NCBI RefSeq assembly: GCF_014621695.1
Contig: NZ_CP061281.1
Span: 6,138,001-6,202,000, forward strand
Length of the DNA: 64,000 bases
Source: Streptomyces xanthii
Lineage (GTDB): Bacteria; Actinomycetota; Actinomycetes; Streptomycetales; Streptomycetaceae
Reading direction: 5' to 3'
In this document: piece by piece, positions 57,107-64,000 of the stretch
How positions within the stretch are numbered: the stretch's first letter is position 1
Layout: each line of letters begins with the position of its first letter
Made by a program: the position numbers and the translations under genes
Notes under the pieces: generated by a model
The model's input: only the letters and a program-made list of their open reading frames with translations
What the model was told of the DNA's origin: nothing
Database searches by the model: none

Positions 57107-58252
57107 GTGAGCCACGTGAGCAGCCACCCCGCGCACGGCCCTTCCTCCCTGCGCACCGTGCAGGTGCTGGGCGGCGGCAGCGCGGGCAGCAGCGCCCATG
57201 TCCGGTCGCTGACGGCGGGACTGGTCGCCCGCGGGCTGCGCGTCACGGTCTGCGCCCCGGCCGAGACCGAGCACGCGTACGGGTTCGGCGCGGTCGGCGC
57301 GCACCATCTGCCGGTGCCCCGCAGCAGCGACCCGGCCGCCGTCGCCGCACTCCGCGTCGCCTGCGCCGACGCCGACCTCGTGCACGCCCACGGGCTGAAC
57401 GCCGCCCTGCGCGCCTCGCTCGCCCTCAGCGGCCGCCGCGTCCCGCTCGTCGTCACCTGGCACACCCGGCCGCACGCCGAGGGCGCCCGCGCCCGGCTGC
57501 TCAAGGTCCTCGAACGGCGGGTGGCCCGCGCCGCGTCCGTCGTGCTCGGCACCTCCTCCGAACTCGTCGACCGGGCCCGGGCGCGCGGCGCCCGGGACGC
57601 CCGGCTCGCCGCGATCTCCTTCCCGCCGCCGCCCCGGCCCGCCGACGGCGAGGAGGACGACGCCGAGCGCGCCCGGCTCAAGACCCGGGCCGAACTCGGC
57701 GCGGTGGACCGCCCGTTGCTCATGGCCGTCGGCAGCCTGCGCCGCGAGCGCGGCCACGACCTGCTGCTCGACGCGGCCCACGCCTGGCTCGACCTCGACC
57801 CCCTGCCGCTGCTCGTCATCGCGGGCGAGGGGCCGGGGCGGGCGGCGCTGCAACGGCGCATCGAGCGGGAAGGGCTGCCGGTGCGGCTCGTCGGGCGCCG
57901 CGACGACGTGGCCGAACTGCTGACGGCCGCCGATGTCGCGCTGCTGCCCGGCAGTCCGGAGTCCCGCCCGCTGCTCGCGCAGGAGGCCCTCCACTCCCGG
58001 GTCCCGCTCGTCGCGGCCCGCGCCGGCGGCGTCCCCGAACTCGTCGGCGAAGCCGCCGAGTTGGTGCCGCCCGGTGACGCGCCCGCACTCGCCCGCGCCG
58101 TCGTCCGGCTGCTGGGCGACCCCGGGCGCCGGGCCGAACTGCGGGACCTCGGCACCGCGCAGGCCGCCTCGTGGCCGTCCGAGGATGCCACCGTCGCCCA
58201 AGTGCTCAGCGTCTACGACGAGTTGACCGGGCGCTCCGCGAGCGGGGGCTGA
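57107..58252 (+). CDS. Glycosyltransferase family 4 (GT-B)
   Basis: A 381-residue GT-B glycosyltransferase. The N-terminal domain has QVLGGGSAGSSAHVRSL and VHAHGLNAALRASLAL. The C-terminal nucleotide-sugar domain has LMAVGSLRRERGHDLLLDAA, LVIAGEGPGRAAL, and a degenerate E-x7-E region (SPESRPLLAQEALHSRVPLV) near 290. GTG at 57107 is preceded by GGAG. Together with the MraY-like neighbour it suggests a small polyprenyl-linked glycan step, which is inference. Stop lies 4 bases from the PucR gene stop. Confidence 0.88.
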   Translation: MSHVSSHPAHGPSSLRTVQVLGGGSAGSSAHVRSLTAGLVARGLRVTVCAPAETEHAYGFGAVGAHHLPVPRSSDPAAVAALRVACADADLVHAHGLNAALRASLALSGRRVPLVVTWHTRPHAEGARARLLKVLERRVARAASVVLGTSSELVDRARARGARDARLAAISFPPPPRPADGEEDDAERARLKTRAELGAVDRPLLMAVGSLRRERGHDLLLDAAHAWLDLDPLPLLVIAGEGPGRAALQRRIEREGLPVRLVGRRDDVAELLTAADVALLPGSPESRPLLAQEALHSRVPLVAARAGGVPELVGEAAELVPPGDAPALARAVVRLLGDPGRRAELRDLGTAQAASWPSEDATVAQVLSVYDELTGRSASGG

Positions 58253-58256
58253 GCGG

Positions 58257-59909
58257 TCAGGGGGTGAGGTGCCGGCGGGCGCGCAGGGCCAGGCTCAGGG
58301 CGAGCACCGTCTGCGGGTCGTCCAGGTCCGTGCCGAGCAGCTCCCCGATGCGGGCCAGCCGGTTGTAGAGCGTCTGCCGGTTCAGGTGCAGCTCGCGCGC
58401 CGTCTCCGCCTTGCGCCCCGCGTGCGCCAGATAGGTCTGCAGCGTGGGCAGCAGCGGCGGCTTCGCCCGCCGGTCGTGCTCCTGCAGCGGCCCGATCGCC
58501 CGCTCGACGAAAGCGGCCAGGTCCCGGTGGTCCCGCAGCCGCCACAGCAGCAGGTCGATGTCCAGGCGCCGCGCGTCGTACCAGGGCCGGTCGTCCAGGC
58601 CCTGCGCGGCCGTCGCCGTCTCCGCCGCGTGCCGCAGCCCCGCGGCCGCCGCCGCCCAGCCGCCCGCGCCGCCGACCACCACGACCGGCGGCTGCGTGCC
58701 CGCCCGCAGCATCCCGGCCCGCTCCACCCCGGCCCGCAGCGCCGCCGCGACCCGGTCCGCGACCGCCGTGCGCTCCGACTCCGACCGCAGCCCGAGCAGC
58801 AGCGGCACCCGCCCCTCGACCGGCCGCACACCGAGCAGCACCGGCACCCCGACCGAGGCCAGCTCCTCCGACACGGCCCGCGCGAGCACCGCCCAGCCGC
58901 CCCCGGGGGACAGGCCCACCGAACCCACCGACGCCTCCGGCAGCCGCATCACCACGGGCAGCAGCGGGCCCTGCCCGGCCGGCTTGAAGCCGAGGACCCG
59001 GGCCTGCGCCGGGGCGTCCTCCGGCGTGATCCGGCCCTCCGCGAGATCCGTGAGGAAGTCACCGCGTCCCCGCGCCGCCAGTTCCTCCTCCTGCCGCGCC
59101 TGCATCAGCACCACGGCCAGCGAGCCCGCGGCCCGCTCGGCGGCGATCCGGTGCACCGGGGCGAGCGCCCCCGCGACCGGCAGCAGCACCAGCCGGGCCC
59201 GCACCGAACCGGCGCCCGGCCCGCCGCCCGGCACGTCCACCAGGACGGCACCGGCGGGCGGCGCCTCCTTGTGCGCGCCCCGCATGCCCTCCCACACCTG
59301 CAGCGGATCGGCGACGTCGTCCGTCACCCCGGCCGCGTACAGGAGCTGTCCGTCCACGGTCTCCAGGAACACCGGGTTCCGGGAGAAACCGGCGAGGATC
59401 CGCAGAACCTGGGGCACCCCGCCGCCGCCGAGCAGCGCCTCGGTGCAGCGCCGGTGCACCTCCTCGGCGCGCTGGAGCAGCGCGTAGTGCCCGTTGACGA
59501 TCTCGGTGTGGATCTCCTCCGTGACGGTCACGAACGGCACCTCGCGGTGCAGCTGCACCAGCGGCAGACCCGCCGCGCGCGCCGTCTCCACGAGCGCGGC
59601 GGGCAGCCGCACGAAGCGCTGGCCCAGCTCGATGACGAGCGCCGCGATGCCGCGCTCGGCCAGCTTGCGGACGAAGGCGCGCTGCTCGGCGGGCCGGGTG
59701 CCGATGCCGAAGCCCGTGGTCAGGAGCAGCTCGCCGCCCTTGAGCAGGGACGCGATGTTCGGCACTTCGCCCGCGTGCACCCAGCGCACGGGCCGCTGCA
59801 GGCGCTCGGCGCCCGCGATCACCTCGGGGAGGCCGCCCCGCAGGCCGGGCAGTTCCAGCGCACGCTGCACCGTGACGCCGGCGCTCTGGCTGTCGAATCC
59901 GCTGTCCAT
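58257..59909 (-). CDS. PucR family transcriptional regulator
   Basis: A 550-residue regulator. The N-terminal PucR domain (about 13-135) has VRWVHAGEVPNIASLLKGGELLLTTG-like sequence (bounds VRWVH to LLTTG) and is typical of purine-catabolism regulators. The middle GGDEF-like/PucR ligand region spans about 250-420. The C-terminal HTH_30 has ARELHLNRQTLYNRLARI near 515 (ELHLN to LARIG). PucR-type activators respond to purine or amine metabolites; the target is not obvious. ATG at 59909. It is followed downstream by the glycosyltransferase gene, tail to tail. Confidence 0.92.
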   Translation of the reverse strand: MDSGFDSQSAGVTVQRALELPGLRGGLPEVIAGAERLQRPVRWVHAGEVPNIASLLKGGELLLTTGFGIGTRPAEQRAFVRKLAERGIAALVIELGQRFVRLPAALVETARAAGLPLVQLHREVPFVTVTEEIHTEIVNGHYALLQRAEEVHRRCTEALLGGGGVPQVLRILAGFSRNPVFLETVDGQLLYAAGVTDDVADPLQVWEGMRGAHKEAPPAGAVLVDVPGGGPGAGSVRARLVLLPVAGALAPVHRIAAERAAGSLAVVLMQARQEEELAARGRGDFLTDLAEGRITPEDAPAQARVLGFKPAGQGPLLPVVMRLPEASVGSVGLSPGGGWAVLARAVSEELASVGVPVLLGVRPVEGRVPLLLGLRSESERTAVADRVAAALRAGVERAGMLRAGTQPPVVVVGGAGGWAAAAAGLRHAAETATAAQGLDDRPWYDARRLDIDLLLWRLRDHRDLAAFVERAIGPLQEHDRRAKPPLLPTLQTYLAHAGRKAETARELHLNRQTLYNRLARIGELLGTDLDDPQTVLALSLALRARRHLTP

Positions 59910-59987
59910 GCAGCGGACGCTACCTGCGCGAATGCCGTGAGCACACCTCCCGGTGACGTACGGGCGGGGGAGCGGGGTCCGGCCGGC

Positions 59988-61370
59988 TCAGCCCGGCTTG
60001 ATGTTGTGGTTGAAGCGGAACACGTTGTCCGGGTCGTACTCCCGTTTCAGCGCGGAGAGCCGCCGGGTGTTCTCGGCACCCAGGCCCGCCACCACGCGCT
60101 CCTCGCCCTCGTCACCGATGAAGTTGAGGTACACGTCACCGGTGGCCCAGGGCCGGGCCGCCGCGCGGACGTCCTTGACCCACTGGATGTTGTGCTCGTC
60201 GTCGGCCGGGTCCTCCCAGGCCGCGAACGGGTGCATGCCCCACGGGGCGTCCCGGTAGGGCACCGGGAACTCGGACGGACCGTCGGCGACGGCCCCGCCC
60301 TCTGGGAACAGGACGTGGAGCGTGCCGCTCGGCACCGGCATGGCGGCCGCGCCGGCGCAGAAGACGTCCGCGTAGTCGTCCGGCAGGCCCTTCAGGTACT
60401 CCGCCGACCAGTAGTTCCGCAGCCCGGGCGGATCGTCGAGCATGCACTGGACGTCCGCGTAGGGCAGCTGCGCGACGATCTCCACCTCGTGCGGCAGGGC
60501 GAGCAGCGGCTGCGCGAGCTTGCGCAGATCCTCCTCGGTCCCCGCGTACGTGATCAGCGCGCCGCACAGCAGCTTGCCGACCAGTTGGGGCGGCATGAAC
60601 TCCTCGGGCTGGCCGGTCAGGTAGATCACTCCGCCGCCGGCCTCCACCGGGCCCGCCTCGATGACGTCGCGGTACGTGCGCACGACGTCGGGGCCGAACT
60701 CGGGCAGGCAGAACATCATCGCGATGGAGAACGCGGGCAGCTCGTGCAGGCGCAGCGTGAGCGAGGTGGCGACACCGAAGTTCCCGCCGCCGCCGTGCAG
60801 GCCCCAGAACAGCTCCGGGTTCTCCTCCGCGCTCGTGCGGACCTTGGTGCCGTCAGCCGTGACGAGCTCGGCGCCCAGCAGATTGTCCGTGGCCAGGCCC
60901 CACAGGCGCTCCAGCCAGCCGCTGCCGCCGCCGAGCACGAACCCGCCGACCCCCGTCGTCGAGACCCGGCCGCCGGTGGTGGCGAGGTCGTACGGCTGGC
61001 AGGCGCGGTCGAGTTCGCTCATCGTGGCGCCGCCGGCGACCTGTACCGCCATGGCGCCGGGGTGGACGGTGACCGCCCGCATGTGACGCAGGTCGACGAC
61101 CAGGCCGCCGTCGTTCAGCGACATGCCGGCCACACTGTGCCCGCCGCCGCGCACCGCGATGGGAAGGTCCACTTCACGGCCGAAGCGGACGGCCCGCACG
61201 ACGTCGTCGGCGTCCACGCACTGGGCTATGACCGCCGGACGGCGGTCGATCATCGAGTTGTAGAGCACACGGGCCTCGTCGTAGCCCGCGTCCCCCGGGG
61301 CGAACACGTCGCCGACCAGATCCTCGCGCAGCGCGGCAAGCGCCGCGCCCGCCTTCGTCGGGGTAGCCAT
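59988..61370 (-). CDS. FAD-linked oxidase, berberine-bridge (BBE) type
   Basis: A 460-residue flavoprotein of the FAD_binding_4 plus BBE class. The FAD-attachment motif is AVRGGGHSVAGMS, with His78 in the position that is covalently linked in many relatives. TTGVGGFVLGGGSGWLERLWG follows near 140, where a second Cys attachment would be expected but is absent. The BBE domain ends in EYDPDNVFRFNHNI. Relatives oxidise sugars or secondary metabolites. ATG at 61370 has AGGGGG-like sequence upstream. No substrate gene is clustered with it, so the reaction is unknown. Confidence 0.9.
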   Translation of the reverse strand: MATPTKAGAALAALREDLVGDVFAPGDAGYDEARVLYNSMIDRRPAVIAQCVDADDVVRAVRFGREVDLPIAVRGGGHSVAGMSLNDGGLVVDLRHMRAVTVHPGAMAVQVAGGATMSELDRACQPYDLATTGGRVSTTGVGGFVLGGGSGWLERLWGLATDNLLGAELVTADGTKVRTSAEENPELFWGLHGGGGNFGVATSLTLRLHELPAFSIAMMFCLPEFGPDVVRTYRDVIEAGPVEAGGGVIYLTGQPEEFMPPQLVGKLLCGALITYAGTEEDLRKLAQPLLALPHEVEIVAQLPYADVQCMLDDPPGLRNYWSAEYLKGLPDDYADVFCAGAAAMPVPSGTLHVLFPEGGAVADGPSEFPVPYRDAPWGMHPFAAWEDPADDEHNIQWVKDVRAAARPWATGDVYLNFIGDEGEERVVAGLGAENTRRLSALKREYDPDNVFRFNHNIKPG

Positions 61371-61447
61371 GGGGCGCCCCCTTCCGTGCAGGGGCTGATG
61401 GCTATCAGCCTAGGCCGGTCGGGGGCGGCGGTCCTGTCGGCCGGGTC

Positions 61448-63274
61448 CTAACCTCCGTACGCTCCCGAGGCCGTCAGACGCAGGGCCGTGTCGATGAGCG
61501 GGACGTGGCTGAACGCCTGCGGGAAGTTGCCGACCTGACGCTGCAGCCGCGGGTCCCACTCCTCGGCGAGCAGGCCCAGGTCGTTGCGCAGCGCCAGGAG
61601 CTTCTCGAACAGGGTGCGGGCCTCGTCGACCCGGCCGATCATCGCGAGGTCGTCCGCCATCCAGAACGAACAGGCGAGGAACGCGCCCTCGTCGCCGGGC
61701 AGTCCGTCGACGCCCTCGTCCTCGCCGTCCGTCGGGTAGCGCAGGATGAAGCCGTCCGTCGTCGACAGCTCCCGCTGGATCGCCTCGATCGTGCCGATGA
61801 CGCGCTTGTCGTCCGGCGGCAGGAAGCCCATCTGCGGGATCAGCAGCAGCGATGCGTCGAGCTCCTTGCTGCCGTAGGACTGGGTGAAGGTGTTGCGCTC
61901 CTTGTCGTAACCCTTCTCGCACACGTCCCGGTGGATGTCGTCGCGCAGGTCGCGCCACTTCTCCAGCGGGCCGTCCGCGTCCCCGGACTCGATGAGCTTG
62001 ATCGTGCGGTCCACCGCGACCCAGGCCATCACCTTCGAGTGCACGAAGTGCCGGCGCGGGCCGCGCACCTCCCAGATGCCCTCGTCCGGCTCGTCCCAGT
62101 GGTCCTCCAGGTACCGGATGAGCTTCAGCTGGAGGATCGACGCGTAGTCGTTGCGGGCCAGGCCCGTCATGTGCGCCAGGTGCAGTGCCTCGGTGACCTC
62201 GCCGTAGACGTCGAGCTGGAGCTGGTGCGCCGCCCCGTTGCCGACGCGGACCGGCGCCGAGTTCTCGTACCCCGGGAGCCAGTCCAGCTCCGCCTCGCCG
62301 AGCTCGCGCTCGCCCGCGATGCCGTACATGATCTGCAGGTTCTCCGGGTCGCCGGCCACCGCCCGCAGCAACCACTCGCGCCAGGCTCGGGCCTCCTCGC
62401 GGTAGCCGGTGCGCAGCAGCGAGGACAGGGTGATCGCCGCGTCCCGCAGCCAGGTGTAGCGGTAGTCCCAGTTCCGTACGCCGCCGATCTCCTCCGGCAG
62501 CGAGGTGGTGGGGGCCGCCACGATGCCGCCCGTCGGCGCGTACGTGAGCGCCTTCAGCGTGATCAGCGAGCGGACCACGGCCTCGCGGTAGGGCCCGTGG
62601 TACGTGCAGTGCTCGACCCACTCGCGCCAGAACTCCAGCGTCGCGTCCAGGGCGCCGTCCGGGTCCGGCAGGGCCGGCTGCTCCTTGTGCGAGGGCTGCC
62701 ACTGGACGGTGAAGGCGAACTTCTCGCCGGGGGAGACGGTGAAGTCGGAGTACGTCGTCAGGTCCTTGCCGTACGTGTCCGCGTCCGTGTCCAGCCACAC
62801 CGAGTCCGGGCCCGCCACGGCGACCGTGCGCCCGTCCACCTTGTGCACCCAGGGCACGATCCGCCCGTAGGAGAAGCGCATCCGCAGCGCCGAGCGCATC
62901 GGGACGCGCCCGCTCAGGCCCTCCACGATCCGGGTCAGCTGGGGTGCGCCGTCGCGCGGCGGCATGAAGTCGGTCACGCGGACCGTGCCGCGCGGGGTGT
63001 CCCACTCGGAGACGAGGACCAGCGAGTCGCCGCGGTACTCGCGCCGCGTCGCCGCCGGTGGTCGGCCGCCGGCCGCGTAGGCGGGACCCAGCCGCCAGAA
63101 GCCGTGGTCCTCGGTGCCGAGCAGCCCGGCGAAAATGGCGTGCGAGTCGAAGCGGGGCAGGCACAGCCAGTCGACCGTGCCGTCCCGGCAGACCAGGGCG
63201 GCGGTCTGCATGTCTCCGATGAGTGCGTAATCCTCGATGCGCCCGGCCACGTGCAACTCCAGTCGAACGGCCAC
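61448..63274 (-). CDS. Glycoside hydrolase family 15 protein (trehalase/glucoamylase-like)
   Basis: A 608-residue protein of GH15 type, of normal length. An N-terminal beta domain with IEDYALIGDMQTAALVCRDG and WLCLPRFDSHAIFAGLLG precedes the (alpha/alpha)6 barrel. The barrel carries EIGGVRNWDYRYTWLRDAA (GGVRNWDYR), AELDWLPGYENSAPVR and WDEPDEGIWEVRG with the acidic catalytic residues, and ends FPQAFSHVPLIDTALRL. Related actinobacterial enzymes hydrolyse trehalose or alpha-glucans, often with phosphate dependence. ATG at 63274; no signal peptide, hence cytoplasmic. A role in trehalose turnover is a family-based inference. Confidence 0.93.
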   Translation of the reverse strand: MAVRLELHVAGRIEDYALIGDMQTAALVCRDGTVDWLCLPRFDSHAIFAGLLGTEDHGFWRLGPAYAAGGRPPAATRREYRGDSLVLVSEWDTPRGTVRVTDFMPPRDGAPQLTRIVEGLSGRVPMRSALRMRFSYGRIVPWVHKVDGRTVAVAGPDSVWLDTDADTYGKDLTTYSDFTVSPGEKFAFTVQWQPSHKEQPALPDPDGALDATLEFWREWVEHCTYHGPYREAVVRSLITLKALTYAPTGGIVAAPTTSLPEEIGGVRNWDYRYTWLRDAAITLSSLLRTGYREEARAWREWLLRAVAGDPENLQIMYGIAGERELGEAELDWLPGYENSAPVRVGNGAAHQLQLDVYGEVTEALHLAHMTGLARNDYASILQLKLIRYLEDHWDEPDEGIWEVRGPRRHFVHSKVMAWVAVDRTIKLIESGDADGPLEKWRDLRDDIHRDVCEKGYDKERNTFTQSYGSKELDASLLLIPQMGFLPPDDKRVIGTIEAIQRELSTTDGFILRYPTDGEDEGVDGLPGDEGAFLACSFWMADDLAMIGRVDEARTLFEKLLALRNDLGLLAEEWDPRLQRQVGNFPQAFSHVPLIDTALRLTASGAYGG

Positions 63275-63742
63275 GTACGCCCCCGGAAGGTCAGGGGGCT
63301 GGGGTCAGGGGGGAAGGGCCGACGGACAGATGCTGGATACGTCCCGACACGTCGACCTGTATACGGCTGTACGGCGATTTTGGCGTGTTACGGCGTTGTC
63401 AAACGAACTGACGGACCGGTGTTCCGGGAGGGCCAGCCGAGTGTCCGAGCAGGATACGACGCACGTACCCGCTCTGCGTGCCGCTCACGGCAACACCCAT
63501 GGGCCGAACGAGTGACCGCAGGGTGACGAGGCCGTGTACCCCGCCGATACCCCGTCCATGCGGTGGCCACGCGTGTGCGGAGCGTGGCCGGAAGCGGTCT
63601 CGTCCGGTCGCTGATACCCTGGTAGCCCGTGAGCCGGTGGTCATCGAACCCCCGAACCGCAGCGACGGCGCCTCCCCCGGAAGACCTGGTGAGGAAGCCG
63701 GTACGCAGTCCAGACCGCGACCACGGGAGCCCCCCTTTGGCC
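63275..63742. other. Divergent intergenic region, GH15 / pyrG
   Basis: This 468-bp non-coding stretch contains the promoters of both genes. On the minus strand, TTGACA (63402-63397) faces the GH15 gene but has no clear -10 at the right distance. On the plus strand, GATACCCTGGTAGC (63613-63626) is a plausible -10 region for pyrG with about 115 bases of leader. Short frames here look spurious. Confidence 0.4.
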
Positions 63743-64000
63743 ATGACGCCCAAATCAACGACGACCAAGCACATCTTCGTCACCGGGGGTGTCGCCTCCT
63801 CCCTCGGCAAGGGCCTCACCGCCTCCAGCCTCGGGATGCTGCTCAAGGCACGGGGCCTCCGCGTCGTCATGCAGAAGCTCGACCCGTACCTGAACGTCGA
63901 CCCGGGCACGATGAACCCCTTCCAGCACGGTGAGGTGTTCGTCACCAACGACGGCGCCGAGACCGACCTGGACATCGGCCACTACGAGCGCTTCCTCGAC
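63743..64000 (+). CDS. pyrG: CTP synthase PyrG, N-terminal part (cut by window edge)
   Basis: The first 86 residues of CTP synthase, which aminates UTP to CTP with ATP and glutamine. The P-loop [15 protein letters not shown] and the UTP/Mg region [40 protein letters not shown] are unmistakable. ATG at 63743 gives [12 protein letters not shown]. The gene continues past the window; the full protein is normally about 550 residues with a C-terminal glutaminase domain. Position after recN follows the actinobacterial order. Confidence 0.96.
   Translation, partial: MTPKSTTTKHIFVTGGVASSLGKGLTASSLGMLLKARGLRVVMQKLDPYLNVDPGTMNPFQHGEVFVTNDGAETDLDIGHYERFLD

Noticed and set aside
58269..61451. 1060-codon plus-strand frame
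   Set aside because: Shadow of the PucR and FAD-oxidase genes; Arg/Gln/Val-rich with no domain sequence.

Overview
The window reads as chromosomal core DNA of a Streptomyces. Codons are strongly G/C-ending throughout. It carries two chaplins, a streptophobe membrane protein, DmdR/IdeR-type iron control and a tRNA-free 16S-23S-5S rRNA operon of actinobacterial type. From memory, the gene order runs like the S. coelicolor SCO1776 (pyrG) to SCO1824 region in reverse; I could not check this by alignment. There is no CRISPR array, prophage, tRNA gene, IS transposase or recognisable biosynthetic cluster.

Layout. 0-8.7 kb: a zinc alcohol dehydrogenase, a CopD-like membrane protein, a secreted subtilase, a DUF485/ActP acetate-symporter pair, moaA, and small membrane proteins. 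8.7-15.9 kb: tyrS with tldD-tldE, the fabG-fabI pair in the same order as mycobacterial mabA-inhA, a small secreted protein, and a FadR-type regulator. 15.9-20 kb: an MFS exporter with a 39-residue companion, a MITE-like inverted-repeat element, sixA and serB. 20-27.6 kb: a cloverleaf-forming repeat, a streptophobe protein, a large FHA-FHA-ABC transporter fusion, a secreted transglycosylase, and a queA-like gene coupled to an SDR. 27.8-36.8 kb: a GAF histidine kinase with its NarL-type regulator, two cysteine-free chaplins, an ABC ATPase, an NfeD/SPFH pair, HNH, PEBP and SpoOM proteins, and an alkyl-adenine glycosylase. 36.8-42.6 kb: the rRNA operon with its leader and a strong terminator. 42.7-50.1 kb: a long Arg/Asp/Gly-repeat protein with a helical C-terminus, a DUF1015 protein, a HAD phosphatase, and an iron-box-controlled FecCD-type siderophore importer. 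50.1-64 kb: the conserved actinobacterial set tlyA, NAD kinase, recN and pyrG, here interrupted by an FtsX-like permease, a compact MraY/WecA-like protein, a glycosyltransferase, a PucR regulator, a BBE-type flavoprotein and a GH15 glycosidase.

The most unusual features are these: the five-unit RGG/RDD repeat protein just behind the rRNA operon; a 207-bp element with 23-bp perfect ends whose CTAG border supplies the stop codon of a small gene; an intergenic repeat that can fold into a three-armed cruciform, with related copies elsewhere; a hairpin that buries the Shine-Dalgarno sequence of a small secreted protein; two chaplins without cysteine; and a shortened MraY-like protein between recN and pyrG.
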